This document shows, in pieces, positions 37,834 to 52,800 of a stretch of DNA of 64,000 bases; within the stretch, counting starts at the first letter, position 1; each line of letters starts with the position of its first letter. Made by a program: the position numbers and the translations under genes. The notes below the pieces were generated by a model. That model searched no databases. It saw only the letters and a list, made by a program, of their open reading frames with translations, and was not told the origin of the DNA. Source of the stretch: Aradus depressus (lineage: Eukaryota; Arthropoda; Insecta; Hemiptera; Aradidae); NCBI GenBank assembly GCA_963662175.1, contig OY759217.1:49886108-49950107 (forward strand). The letters are read 5' to 3'.

Positions 37834-40800
37834 GCTTTTATTAGTATTAATTTTTTTAAACTCGGAGCTCCATTGAGACCATGTTGAAATTTTATGTATG
37901 TAATCTACATATAGAAAGGCAATTACACACAAAAATCAAAACATTCTAGGTTATAATATAATTATAACCTTATATATATATTATATAAGGGGTTCAAAAT
38001 TCAGTTGAATGTTCAAAGATGAGAATGAGAGGGGCGCTAAATGCATCCAATTTTGTGGCGGAACACATTAAAGATATCAACAGCTTTACAATGATACCAC
38101 GCTCGCCTTCCTATCTTAATTGCATCCAGAGATATAGCAGCTTAAAGATACTGTATCTGTTGAAAAAACGCCCCTTATACAAACCCAGAAACGAACCCTA
38201 ACAACAGGAGCTATCTGACCTAGGGGGCTGAAAATAGGTGAGTTTTAGTTTCTCAAAACATACAAAACGTGTGCCAAATTTCATCTTTTCAACTTTTTTT
38301 TATTTATTTATTTTTTTTGGTATTGAAATCACATGGAATGACACCGATTACTCAAATAAGATCTAGATAAATCATTACTCATTTAAAAATTTTGTTGAAT
38401 GTTTTTTTTTTCATATTTGTATACTTGGGAAAATATTTGTATAATAGAAAAGCTACAGATGGGACTGTTGCGAGGATGTTATCCCACCTATGGCCTCCTG
38501 ATGCTGTATGTCCAGCTCCTGCAACCCAGAGGATAGGTTGGAGTTCTCGTCCTGACTGGAGGCTACCTGCGACTCCAGCTCATCCACAATCCTCTGCAGT
38601 CGATCCAATTCTCTTCTCAGCGTCACCTATCACAAACAATATCATTTATGAAAAAACAATTATGCCAGGAGACAAACGGTATTTTCTCAATCTTCTATAC
38701 TTACTGGTTATTTTTCAGCGGATTATTAGTTTTACGGCTTAAATTAAAGAAACTACTATAAAAATTGTTTCTAGCAGAAAATTAAGGATTAGAGCATATA
38801 GCGAGAAATTATGATTTTTTAAAAGTTCGTGTCCACATTTCCCTCCCATTTTTCTGTTTGAAGAACGACACTTAGCTATATGTGCTGGGCAATGGTACCT
38901 AATAACAACTTTAAGGCTGATTTTCTGTTTAAAGAACGATTTCCATTTGAAGAAAATTTAAAAAGCTATCAGAAAACTAAAACATCCATTTGTGCTACGC
39001 AATGTAACGTACATAGCCCCTTTATTGTAACTGAGAAGAGATGATTAATTCAAAAAGAAACTTTCCTACAAGTTAGTCAGTGATATGTTTCAGATATCAC
39101 ATGTTTTTCTAGGTATTGCAATCAGATCTCATGATGATAAATATTCTCAGATATTACATTCGACAACTAGTTCTACACTATTATAAATTATTCAAAGCTG
39201 ATTGTTTGAACAATTGGCAGTTGTGGGGAATTGTACAATGGAAAATATATTACAGGCAAGCGCTTGCATAGCGAGACCCATTAAAGGGTTCCGTAGCTTT
39301 CATTTTTCACTGACATGTTTAAATTATATGACTCTAGAGAGAGAAGCCGGTAGCTTAGTGCTATGCCTGCTTGCTTGCTCAAGATCGCGGGTTCAAAACC
39401 CGGCTCTTAGGTTTTTTATCTGAGAGGTGAAAAAACCTTGCGCACGTCGTCCTCCGGATGGGACGTTAAGCGATGGTCCCGAGCTTGTGCGATGTCAGGT
39501 ATTAGATAAAGACCCCTACCATGGGTGAAGAAAAATGTATGGTAGCCATAATTTAGGACTCCCAAAGTAGAGCCAGTCTCTCTTTCGTAGTTAAAGCACG
39601 GGTATGAGTCACAATAACTGATTCTAGAGATATACTGAATTCTTCAATAATTGATTGGTTTTAAAGTGTGGAATCACCCCAGACCACAGAAATACAAAAT
39701 TCAAAAATAATTCAAAGAAGTTCTCGAGAATGCCGCTAGGCAGTTGGGCTCTACTAGGCCCCTGACCTCTCGGGGATTCCAGGAGGTGGACCAATGGGCC
39801 AAGGAGAGCTCAAGTAAGCCTTTAAGGGACTAGAGCCAGTACTCGGAGTATCCAGGGAGGCATAATGAGACCTCAACAGTGGCGAGTTTCGGCAATTGAT
39901 GATAGGAATCCTCACAGGACAATATCATCTGTCAAAGATGTGGACAAGAAGACGAGATGCTTATACTCTGCTTCGGGCCTAAGTACATTTCACCGGTTTC
40001 TGAAAACCATCTTTAAATTATGTAACCAACCAGGATTTACTTATATGTAACAAAACACGTTTTTACAGACTCCTCCTCCCCCCTCTAAAAATCATTTCGA
40101 ACTGCAGTCAAATATGAAAAAAAACAAAAACATTTCTGTCTGTGTGTGTGTGTGTTTGTGAACATAACACCCGATAGAATGAATGTATCGACACGACATT
40201 TTATATGTGAATCCAGAATCCTTTAACGACGACACCTTCTGATTTTGAGCCATATCGACCAAAGGGAAGGGGGGATTAGGGAGATTTAACACAAAAATTG
40301 TAATAACTGCCGATAGAATGAATGTATCGACACGAAATTTTATTATATGTATGGCCAAAACCCCAAAGAAAAGCTTAACTCAAACACTCTAATAACTGCA
40401 GTTGTAATGAATCACAAAATTTCATATTTGAATTAAAAACCTCATACGGAATACACTATTTTGAAAGGAATCGGCAGAAAGGAAAAAGTGATCAGAGGTA
40501 GCTTAACACAAAAAATATTTAAAAAATATCAAATAAGAAGAAGAGATGCCACATTTTCGGTAGACTTACCGCTACAGAGGTAGATTTTAGAAGACTAGAT
40601 CATGGGAGTATTCTTAGATTTGCTAAACACACTGGGAAACTAGGTCCTTCGTGAAAGACTTGACTTCGGATAAGGCAAGGTGACCAGGTAAGGAGAAGGT
40701 CCAGTAGAAGCGCATCCAGGGGAGAGATAAAACACTGTACTGGATGCTCAGGTCCCTAGCAAGTCTTATTGGCTAGATACAAAGGCGGCAGATAAAGTGC

Positions 40801-43800
40801 TACTACTCTGAACTGCATATCCTTATCTTTAATGGAAGTAGACAAACCTTCTATACCCTAAATTGTTTATAGTACGAAATAACTATTTATTTCTTAAATC
40901 GCCTCCCATTCTCCCCTTCCGTTGGTCCAATTTTTTTAGTTGAAGAACTCGATCTTTTCCAGAACAATTTTTATGCAAAATTTGAAAAAATCAGAATATG
41001 GTTTCAGTTTAAGTTGCTAGCACATAGACAGATAGTATTTTATGTGATAAAATATAAAATTTCGCCCTGCGAAACGAAAAAAAAACTGTAGCTAATTTTT
41101 TTTTATTTTTCCATTTTTTGTACTTAGGAAAATCTGAGAAATGAAAAAAAAAAAAAAACGGCGGGAGAAATAAGAATTATAGGAAGTCGGAGAGAAAGGT
41201 AAGCCATTTCCTGAGCGATAAGGGCAGAGATATCTGGTGGCCTCATTATGTAGTTGTGGTTGGGAGTGTACCAACCAGTCTGAACTTAGATATGTAGGTG
41301 GAACATGGAACATGCCTTATCTATGGTTGGTTCGGATGGCTGTCACATCGTCCTAGCTCTAGCATGATAGCAAAACAGCAAACACTCCTCTACAGCACAT
41401 TCCTCTCGTCATACTCCGAGGTGGCGGGATCCTAGTTAGTCTCGACGAAACATAGCTCTCTGCTCCCTCCTCAGTGGAACTTCCGTTAGAAATATGATGT
41501 TGAGTTTTCGCGCCGGAATCACATATTTTCCGACCCAGTGAAAACCAAAAATGACAAAAACTTATAACTGTCTGCATTGAAATGTAACTCTTAATAAGTA
41601 TAATAAATACCGATTGTCTCAACACTATCTTCCTCCACATCCAGTTTCTCAGCTTGTATTTATCAAATTATAAAAGTCGCCGTGAATCAACGGCAATGTA
41701 CTTCCCCAAAACGAATTAATCAATTAACTTTTCGCATCCAAAACCAATCGACAGTTTGCGCTAAGATTGCTTTACATAGAGGCTCCCAAATCCTTATAAT
41801 AAATGTTGTGTCCATAAATTCATTACATCTGCAGTTATTAGGGAGTTTGAATAATAATAATAAATTTATTTCCGCTAAACCAATATATGGTAATAGGATA
41901 CGTCAAAAGAATTTATTCCATAAGATAATATAAATTAGATTTATAACTACTTGAGTCTAACACACACATGATTAGTAGTGATAACAAAACTAATAAAAAA
42001 AGTAAAATGAAATTAATAAAAACTGAATAAATAAATACTTAAATGTATGAGTATAAAAAAAAATTAATACAAATGACATCGGCAATTAGGGTTTCTGAGT
42101 TGAGACCCCTCTAATCCCCCTCCCTTCTGCCGATTTAGCGCCGTTACATTACAACGGCAGTTATTAGTTTTTGAGTTAAGCTTCTCCCCTACCCATTGGA
42201 GCTCGCATAACTGCCGATGTAATACAATTCATTTTCACAACATTTATTATGAGGATTTAGGAGCCCCCATGTAAGACAAATGTTGAATATTAGCGCACAC
42301 GGTCGACTGGTTTTGGACAGGGAGCAAAAAGTTAATTGATTAATTCGTTCTGGGGAAGTACACTGCCGGTAATTCATCAACGACTTTTTCTCCCTAATTT
42401 AATAATAATAATAATATTTCTTAATTAATAAATAATGTCTAACAAGTTTTAAACATCAGTTTTTTGTTTCCTTTATATATGAAAAATTTCAAATAATAAG
42501 TGTTATTAAAAAATAAAGACAGAAAGAAAAAAAAAACACTATTTTCTTTTTTAAAATTGGTTAAAAACAAGCTGAGAAAAAGGATGTGTGACATATGGCA
42601 TTGAGACACTCGGTATATCGGGAGGAAATTTGTAATGTTTAATCCAGAAGGCTTTTTGTGTTGTGTCCCTTTTTTTGACCCCTCCCCCCCCCCCCCCCCC
42701 CACTTTCCATTTGACTGATTTGACTGAAAATCAACAGGTGTCGTCTTTAAATGGTTCTGAAATTAAATGTTTTTAATTTTTGGATTCAGGGGCTGAAAAA
42801 TGTAAAATTATGGCGAACATCCGAAATTCCTGGCGAATTACATAACATCTCCTAGCTGGGGAAGTTGAAAAGAAATGCAACTACGATAGTGGGCCAATGA
42901 TAGTTATGGCGGGGGAGACTTAAACTATGTTAAACGAAGCACAACTATCAATTTAGGACCGGCTTTATCGCTTCATGCATACTGAACGCAAAATAATTCA
43001 AGTTCAAATGAGTCCGTATGAACCGATTAGATAGCAGTATAGTGGAAAAGAAAATATTAACGGCTAAAATATTTTAATGTTGTAAAACAGTTTTCTTATC
43101 TTGTGGGCATCCGATTCACTGAATTCGAGTAGCAGTCTGTATGTACAGTGAATAGGTTCATCATTGTTCTTGTAAGACCCGTTCTTTAAAGTTCTTGCAG
43201 GCGTTAAGTTAGCGCCATGTTAAGTATTCACAACTTCTTTTTACTTACCCAGCTATACCAAGTATAGGGGAAGTTACGTAATAGGTCAAAAATTCGATGC
43301 GAAGTTTTCAACGGAATTTCATATTTTCCAACTTCTAGATTCCAAATGTAATCTTCCAAACATCTGCTTTAGTTTCAAAAATTTGCTATCCTGCACGGAT
43401 TTTGATTAAAATTTGTTTTATAATGTTACAATAAGAAAAGTAGTATGAGGAATTAAACTTTCAAATTTGTCGTTCTTCAATTTCTTTTATACTTGAAATT
43501 ATAGGTTTGTGATAGCTAAAATAAAATATATGTTATGACAATATGAAAACAAATATATTAATTATTGATCGATATTTTCAGCAGTTATTATTATATATTA
43601 TATGATAATACATTGAAATATTATATATTATTTTCTTTTACTATACATTTTATTTATTGTTACAAATTTAAACTATCGAAATATCTTAACCTGAGAGTTA
43701 TGAATGATCATTTTATAGTTCGTAATAAAGATATTTTAGTTAAATTGACTACAACGAAAATATGATCAATATTGTTGTAAAAATACAATGTTATATCTAA

Positions 43801-46800
43801 TCATCTTTTTAGAGTTGTTTTATTGTTTAACTTTCTTATCCCATGAACGTAGAAATGCTCAAAAACAGCTGATATCACAGATAAAGAAGTGTGTAGTGTG
43901 TGTGGTGCGCTGCAAGCGCAACCGTCCGACACACACACACTTACAGATGCACATCAACGAGACTTACGCTCCCCCTACCGAGATCTAAGATGTTTACACA
44001 TCAAAACGTTTGTGAGATACATGTCGAAGACCGTCTTAAAATGGCATTTCGAAACCCCGCGAAAAAGGTTAGGCCTGTTGCTTATTTCCAATCGCCAGAG
44101 TGTCCTCAGATTTCAGATAGGACCAATACGAACAAAGTTATAGAAAATATGATATTTGAGAGGAGGGGGGAGGGTGTGGTCCGTAAAAATGTAGTGGGTA
44201 TACAAAAAGTAATGTTATTATTATTATCAAACAATATGGAAAGTTACAAGTATAAATTAAATTGGAGACATTTTTACCATTTCCTGTCGCATCCTTCGGT
44301 TCTCCTCAGCCAGGCCCTTGTTGGGATCAGCTTCTGTGGCATCAGCATCACTGTGGGCTGTGCTAGTGTGTCCATCATCTGACAACAAGTCAATGTTAAC
44401 CTTTATACATACGAAAAAAAAAATATATACAGTAGGCAAAAAAAGTATTTGCACACCATAAAAATTTGGGTTTATTTTTAACTACTAACAGAGAATAACA
44501 TGAAATTAATTTGTTTTATTCTATAATTGCTTAGATTCAAAAATATAATAGCAGTTGTCTAAAAAAAAATCATTTAATAATTATATCAACACAATTAACA
44601 AAATTTCACGCAAAAAAAGTATTTGCACGCTCATATTATTATACATATTACAATTATTAGTTTGGTTCGGTAGAGGTAATTCGTTCGGTAGTTTGTTTCG
44701 TTGTTTACAAACAAATAAGGATTAATACGCACTATGATTCAGTTGAACTTTGTGTTTGAATTGATTAACATGCCGAAGAAAAACGAAATATCGCGTTCTG
44801 ATCGTGAAAAAATCCTTTTTTTGCGTGAGTTAGGCAAAAGTTACCGTGAAATCGGAAAAATCGGGTTTTCAACAGTTCGATATATTGTTTAAAAAAAAGA
44901 ATTGACTGGTAGTGTTGAAAACAAACCCCGGAAAGGACGACCATCCAAACTCACGCATCGACAAAAACGTGAAATAGTGCGAAATGCTCTTAAAAATCCA
45001 AAATCTAGCGCGCAAAAAATTGCTGATGACTTAGCGACAACATCGCGGAAAGCTGTTACGTCACAAACATTAAGGAACGTTCTCCATAATGAGGGAATAA
45101 AAGGAAGGCGCCCTCAAAAGAAAGACACTGTAATTTTCAGGCTGTGCAAATACGTATTTTGGGTACAATTTTGTTAATTCTGTTACTGTTAAAGTTAAGT
45201 TAGTTATTATTAAATATTTAAGGACAAATTCTTGAATCTTCTTACATTTAGACAAGAAAAAAATTTTTATTGTGTTATTTACAATTACTTATTGTCGTTA
45301 AATAAAAAATTTCATGCTGTGCAAATACTTTTTTTGCCTACTGTATATATAATGTATTTATAATAATACAAAATTACAAAAACACAACCACCCAAAAAAA
45401 CTTTTATTCGCCCCGCCATACCTGGTATTCAAAATAAAAGTTTTGTTTAAATAATTTTGTATGCTTTTATATTGTTTTAAAATTTGAATCTGAGCTAAAT
45501 AAATGACAATTGAAATTTGCTGTTATTTTTTTACGATATTTATGTAATCGAACAGAAATTCGATGTTGAGTGTTCACAGGATATTTCATGTTTTCCCATC
45601 TAATTCAAAATATAAAAATTCCTTGCTGTGCTTACAGAACAGGAAGTTCACAGGAACACGATAACTTCAGGCAGAATGAATATATGGACACAAAATTTGT
45701 ATATGTGAATCTAGAACACCATCAGTCAAATCGGATCAAGAAGGAGGGATGGGAGCTAGATTCAAAAACCCTAAAAACTACCGATGTAATGAAAGTATGG
45801 ACACAAAATTTCATATAATTCTAAGTCCGCTTTTATAAGCCAACTATTCATTTTTTAGCCAACCAGTAGATTGATTTTAGAGGGTGTGCAAAAACGTAGT
45901 GGATTAATTCGTGCTGGGGATGTACATTGCCCGTCATGCACCCATAACTTTTTTTTTTTTGAGAGAGACAGGAATAGTTAGTAATGAGGAAAAAGATAGA
46001 AGAGTCAATTGTTCCATACTCAGGTTTACCATTACTTCTTATCAGAAAATAAAAAATAAATAAATAATGTTAAAAAAGCCATCATATTTCACATAAATGT
46101 GATTGTGGTGAAGACTGATTGGAGAATGGCGGGCAACCTGGTCATGATAAGTACAAGGCCGTGCCGTCACACTCACCCAAGGTTCTTCCAACATTAACTA
46201 ACAATAAAATCGGTAAAAATACAATGTTTACCCTTATTTTATTCTACAAAGGTGTCCTAAATTTTTTTTGAAAAATATTTCTGAAATCTATAGTTAAAGC
46301 TCTTTCATTTGATACTTTACAACAAGAAATCTCAAATATCCATCTAAATCCCATTGAGATGAATTTCGGCAATTTTCGGATACCCTAATGGTAAACTGGT
46401 AAGTCTTCTTGGAAAAATTGAACCGGTAAGTGAACTTTCGATGTTTTTTTTTTTTTTTTTGGAATTAGTATTCATAACATCTCCTTGTCCAAAACATACT
46501 GGCCCTAAGGTCATTAAGAAGAAACCGAACTTCAGTTGCTTTCGTCTGGATCCCAGGTCATTGTGGCATTGCAGGTAATGAGTCAGCAGATAAGAACGCC
46601 AGGCGCGCCATTCTACGAGTAGGACTACCCACATCCGAAGTCCCTGTAAGTGACTTCGTTGCCTACATCAAGAAAGAGTTTAGATCAAATGGCAGATTCG
46701 GTGGCTCGGTGTGACAGATAATAAGCTAAGGATCATCAAAAGCTCCACTCGAGTCTGGAACACTTCAATAAGAGAAAAAAGGAAAGAAGAAGTAATTTTA

Positions 46801-49800
46801 ACTCGGTTACGTATAGGGCAGACCAGGCTGACCCATGGATATCTGATGGCTCAGGGTCCCCATCCTCTGTGTCAGTCCTGCGAGGTCGGGCTGAATGCAT
46901 GGCATATAGATAGTCCCCAGCGTGAGAATTTCAACCTTGCGATGGATATTTCCGAAATTCTATCCAATAATAGCTCCCAAATTATTCAACTATTTCATTT
47001 CTTGCAATTCACAAACCTCCTATCTAAATTATAAAACAAAATTGTCTTCATCACGTAGCCTTTCTATTCCGTATACAGTAATCTCCTTTATTATTATTAA
47101 TCTGCGCCTATCCAAATTAGCCCGCTAGGATCCCCACAGAACTGCATATATCTGGCATACATGACCCTCGTGGTCGAAATGCCTTAAAAAAAAAAAAACT
47201 CCTAAAATTTCACACAAAATTGGTCCTATTCACGTTTTCTATCCAACCAATGGTTTGGGATATTCCCTATGACAACTTGAGAACATAGAGTGGATGCCAT
47301 TGTCCAACCCTCAATTGGCTGTTCACAATGAAGAACGGCAATCTCAAAATTTTCTTAGATTCCAGATAAAAAAACCTTAGGGTCCCGCTGGTTTCGAGAT
47401 AAGAATATGCATCCATATGCGATAATATAGATAGTCGATAGTTTAATATCGATGTATTTTTTTTTTTAATGTTAACAGCCTTGTGCTCATGATCTTTCTG
47501 CCATTTCTAAGTTATTTTTGTTTCTCAAAATTCTTGACTTCATCCTTCTTACATTATTATGCACTTTATATTTTCATATTTATATATAAAACATTATATG
47601 GTTAAAATAAATTTATGCTACCGCGCCCTGGAGTATGTACATGCTGACGGGTCTACTTACCCTTGTCCCCGCTACCTCCGATGGAACTCTGGAAGAACTG
47701 GACTATCCCCTTCGGGATTATGGCAGTCATCTCCTTCTCCACCTCAAAACACAAAATAGAAATATTAAGAAAATCTTCAAAAAAAAATGCCAGAAAATAT
47801 GCACAATAGTGCACTGGAATTATGGTCCTAAGGAATAACTAACAGACAAAGAAAAAAAAAGGGGTCGGTGAATCACCAGTAGATGTACTTCCCCAGCGCA
47901 TATCGTCCAAGCTACAGCCAATAGGAAGCGAGTATTCGATTCGTTGTAATATATAGACCAATTATTCTACTCATAGGTACTACATTGATTCTGATAAGGC
48001 GTCCCAGACGTCCCACTGCAAACAAGCCATCGATATGTAGGTAACATGTTTTCTAAATTTTGCTTACCCTAAATTTCTATTCACTTAGGCTAGGGGCTTT
48101 AACGAGACATCGTACAGGCTCGGGACCATCGCTTAACGTCCCATCCGAAGGACCTCTTACCTCCCAGATAAAATAAACTAAGAGCCTCGGCCGGGTTTCT
48201 AACCCACAACTTTGAGCTCAGAAGGCAAGCACGCATACCAATGAGCTACCGGCCCTTAAATAAACCATAATGAAAAAGGAAAACTCAAAAATAAGCACTG
48301 ATTTTTATAGCGTCACTTGAAGTACAATCGTTATCTATAATCCTTCTGTCATTCACAAGAATGAAAATTATATTGTAATAATTAACAAATCAATAAACTA
48401 TCGATCAGAGTGATCGATAAACAGATTATCGATCAATATAAATTATATTTAATTAACAGTATGAATGAAAGGATCCTGCATACAAATGGCCACGTGGAAG
48501 TGCGTCACCATTGGATCAGTGGGTGTGTAGACGACTTTTCCCTTCCATATATGTAAAGATAACGAACTGAGGAAAAAAAGTTGGCAAATGTTTTTGGTTT
48601 TCACACATTGACAGATCCTCGACTTCCCTCAACGTTTAACTACAAGAAGCACTGCTTACAAACAGAAATCAACGCTTAAACACTGACAACTAATTCTAAA
48701 GATGAACAATTATTTTTAATTTTGAAGTTCTGATTTTGTGTCAGAACAATAAATATTCCTAGGCTGTTTCATCTCGAAATAATTAAGTTCATATTTGTCC
48801 TTTTAAAAATTGATATAGAATTTTGAGTGAATAAATGTACTCTTCTTGGTATTCTTATTCGAAGGGGGAAGTGCGATCTATGGGATAAAAAACTGGCTTT
48901 CTATAGGTCGCCATCCAAATCCAACATCCATGAGTAATATATTACTTACCCAGCTATACCAAGTTAGGTATATAATAAGTTAGAAAAAATACTAAACCTA
49001 ACAATGTTCAGCGGAATCATTAAAAGGAGAGGGGGGTCAGAGGGGGCTCAACTCACAAATCACAATAATTGCTGATGTAATGAATGTATCGACATCAAAT
49101 TTTATATCTAAATCCAAAATTCCATAAGGATGACACCTATTTATTTTCCGCGAAATCGGTTGAAGGGACCAGAGAAGAGGGGCTTGACTTACAATACGCT
49201 AATAACTGCAGATGTAATTAATATATCGACACAAAATTCAGAATGAGGATTTAGAAGCCACTATTTAAGTCAACAATTATGTTTTAGCCCAAACGGTCGA
49301 TCGGCTTGGAGGGAGAGTGAAAACGTACTTGATTAATAATTTCTGGGGAAGTACATAACTGGTGAATCACCGACGACTTTTTTTTTAAATTACTTTATTA
49401 GCATTAGTAACAAGACATCCGTTTTAGCGGGTAGTCACCAGAAATGAGTGCGGTCGATGTTGAGCCTCTCTGTTTGTATGTCGACGATGTTTCCGTTATA
49501 CTTGAACCTGTGAATCGCTCTGACGGAGGACGCCGTGATCCTGCATAAACTAACCGCTCATTGAACAAGACACATTGTATTGTCAATAGCTCTTCTCTAT
49601 AGACCCAGTTTTCTCTCTTTAAATGACATTATACGATCGCGGAGAGAGAAAAAAAAATTACTAAACAAAACTCTATACTGAGAGACACAAATGTAAGAAT
49701 TCGTACCATCGAAGGTTCACTATTACGAGTAAAATTGATTTTACGACAAAAAGTAGGTAGGTCAACCTTAGACTAAGTTCTCGATTTGGGAGTACCCTTA

Positions 49801-52800
49801 AACCTAAATAACAACACAGAGATAAAAGATATAGAAAGCTCTCGGGTGAGATAAGATGGAGAGACCCTGAACAAACAACAAAACCAGGGGCGATGTCAGA
49901 TTTAAGCCCCCCTAAATTAAAGCCTCTAAGCACTCCTCCTAAGCTGTAAACTAGATTATTTTCCAATTCCACTCATTCTCCTATAAAATACTTAAATTTG
50001 CCAATAAAAAGTCGTCGATGAATCATAAATTAATCCATCAACTTTTCGCTCCCCCCCCCCCCCCCAAAAAAAACAAAAAAAAACAATCGACGCTAATGTT
50101 CAACAGACTTACAAAGGGGCTCCTAAATCCTCATACTAAATTTTGTGTAGATAAATTCATTACATCGGTAGTTATTAGGATTTTTGAATTGAGCCCATCC
50201 CCTAACCCCCCCCCCCCCCCCTTCCTTTCAGCCGATATCGCTGAAATTTAACAAGTTATTTCCTCATAGCGTTTTGACTATAAATATGAAATTTGATGTC
50301 GATAAATTCATTACATCGGCAGTTATTGGGGTTTTTGAGTTGACCCCACCTTCCCTTTTTTCATTTTATGCCCAATCTCTTGACAGAGATAGACAGATAT
50401 GTATCAACCAATAATACCGTGCACTATATTATGTATCTTGGTATGTATTTAGATTACCTTCTGTTTGGACGGACCTGACTTGGCCTCCTCCACCTCTCCA
50501 TCTTTGGGCAGTTCTGAAAATCAGATAATGAATAAATAATACAATAAATTATAGAAAATTAGTTTTGCATTCTTATCAATATACACTACATATATAATTT
50601 TAGTTAAGGACTGATAAAACGTAGCTTTCCGAAACCTAAAAATGACGAAAGAAAAATAAATAAATGTTGAGAGATAGATATTTTGAAAGAGATGTCTTAA
50701 CATATTTTTTTCAAATTAGTGCCATTCATAGAACTATTTGAAAGTTCTAGAAAATTTTAAATATCTAGATTTGTGTAAGGAATGTTGAATATACTTTTTT
50801 TCGCTCTAACCAACCTAATAAAGAGATCGAGTATTGAGATTTAAGATCATATTTTTTGAACTCTCAACTTCTGGCAGTGCCCGCAATTAATTTTAAGACA
50901 GAATAGATACGTATTTTTCCTGAGGTTTGGCTACCGCACTAAATTCACATCTTTTTGACAAAAATACCAAATAAAGCACCGAAATTCTCTAAAGGGTTCA
51001 CCAAATGACAAGTTTTTCAAATATAACATTTTTCTCCTACCCTCTCTAGTCCAGTTTATCAGCAAAAAAATTAACTTAATTTTCCGTTTTATCTTTATGT
51101 TATGTGAAGACAAATATTTAGAAAATGAATGAATAATTGACAATGTCTGTGAAATTGTAATTACATGATCGAGCAACAGATTAATTAGAGAATTTGATAG
51201 TGACTTGGATAACCTGACCTGTGTTTATCCTCTCTTCCCTTATGATAGGGGCGGAAGGTGAGGGAGAGGTGAAGGAGTGGGGACAACCATATAAGCGGGC
51301 CCACTTCCCCTCCCGTTAAGCTTCATCAACCACATTTAAAATAAGGTTATCCACTTTATATTTCCCTTTAATATTCGTGAAGCTGAGGGCTATATGTTCG
51401 ATAAATCTCCCTAAATATTTGAACGGGTATATACGCGTTTTAATGATTCTGACATGCCACACCATCTGTTGGTAACTGTCTGCAATGTCCAGCCACATTT
51501 AGTAGCATCTTGTGGAACTATTTGAAGTATAATGTCCAACTAACCTCCACCACCCACCAAAGTTCTCATTCCTGCGCATTCCAGAATTTCGTATACGTAA
51601 AATGTAGACAAAAAAACTATTTATAGTTGAGAGTCAATACCTCCCAGTTTAAGAATGAGAAGATTATTGTTTACAAAAAAAAAAAACTATTGGAAAAAGT
51701 AAATGGAGTTTTTAAGCCTCCAGAAGAGGATTGTGGTCTTGAATGGAAGAGAACGGTTCTAGACCTAAAGAAAATATTCATACAACAGCTCTTGGGCCCA
51801 TAAATATCTTTACATTTTCATAGCCTCACAGTTTCTTTATTTAAAATATCTATTGTCTAGGAGTACTTGCTTGAGACAAAACATACTAGAGGGTTTCGCA
51901 CTAGGAGCGCTACAGTCGATAATATTTAGGATGGTTGTTATCAGTTCACACCTTAAGAAAGGTTACAAGTTACTAAGTTTGATATTAACAACGAGGCTTA
52001 GATTAGCTAAGTACTTTTTCTAAGTTAGCTATCTTTATACCATAATAAACATGCTGCGTAATAATGCAAAACTCATAGATTCTAAGTCTTGGGGAATTAT
52101 TAATTACCTATTAAAAATTATTTTTATTTTTAAAAAAAAAAGGCAATGTACTTCCCCAGAATTAATTAATCAATTAACTTTTCGCTCCCCCCCCCCACCC
52201 ACCAAACAAAACCAGTCGACTGTTCTTGTTAATATTCAACAGTTGACTTTCATAGGAGCTCCTAAATGCTCATACTAAATTTTGTGACGATAAATTCTTT
52301 ACATCGACAGTTATTAGGGTTTTTGAATTGAGCCCCCTCCCCTGAACCTCCTTCCCTTCAGCCGATATAGCTGAAAATTTACAGGTTATATCTTCATTGG
52401 ATTTTGACTTCAAATATGATATATCATCTCGATATATCGGCAGTTATTAGGGTTATTGAGTTAAACCCCCTCTGATTCCCCTTCCCTTCAGCCGATTCCG
52501 CTGAAAATTAATAAATGTGAACCTTATAGGGTTTTTGCCACACAAATTAAATTTTGTGTCGATCCTTTTATCGGAAGTTAGTTATAGTTTCTCATTTCTA
52601 GTTATTTCTAAAGTTCACAGACACACAGAAAATTGTTGTTTCATATTTAGAATGTGTAGGTTAGAAACTTGAAATTCTGTTGAAAACTCCGCATCGAATT
52701 TTTGATAGATTACATAACTTCCCCTATACTTCGTAGAGCTGCGGAAGTAACAATCTATTTAAGTTACGAGAAAGTTCTTGAAAATGATTCATAAAGTTTT

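Noticed and set aside
40560..40830. Faint RT-like phrase GVFLDLLNTLGN on the + strand
   Set aside because: Too short and interrupted by stops; cannot be told apart from chance.
43900..44382. 160-codon + strand frame
   Set aside because: It runs antisense through golgin exon 4, which is supported by splice sites and phase.
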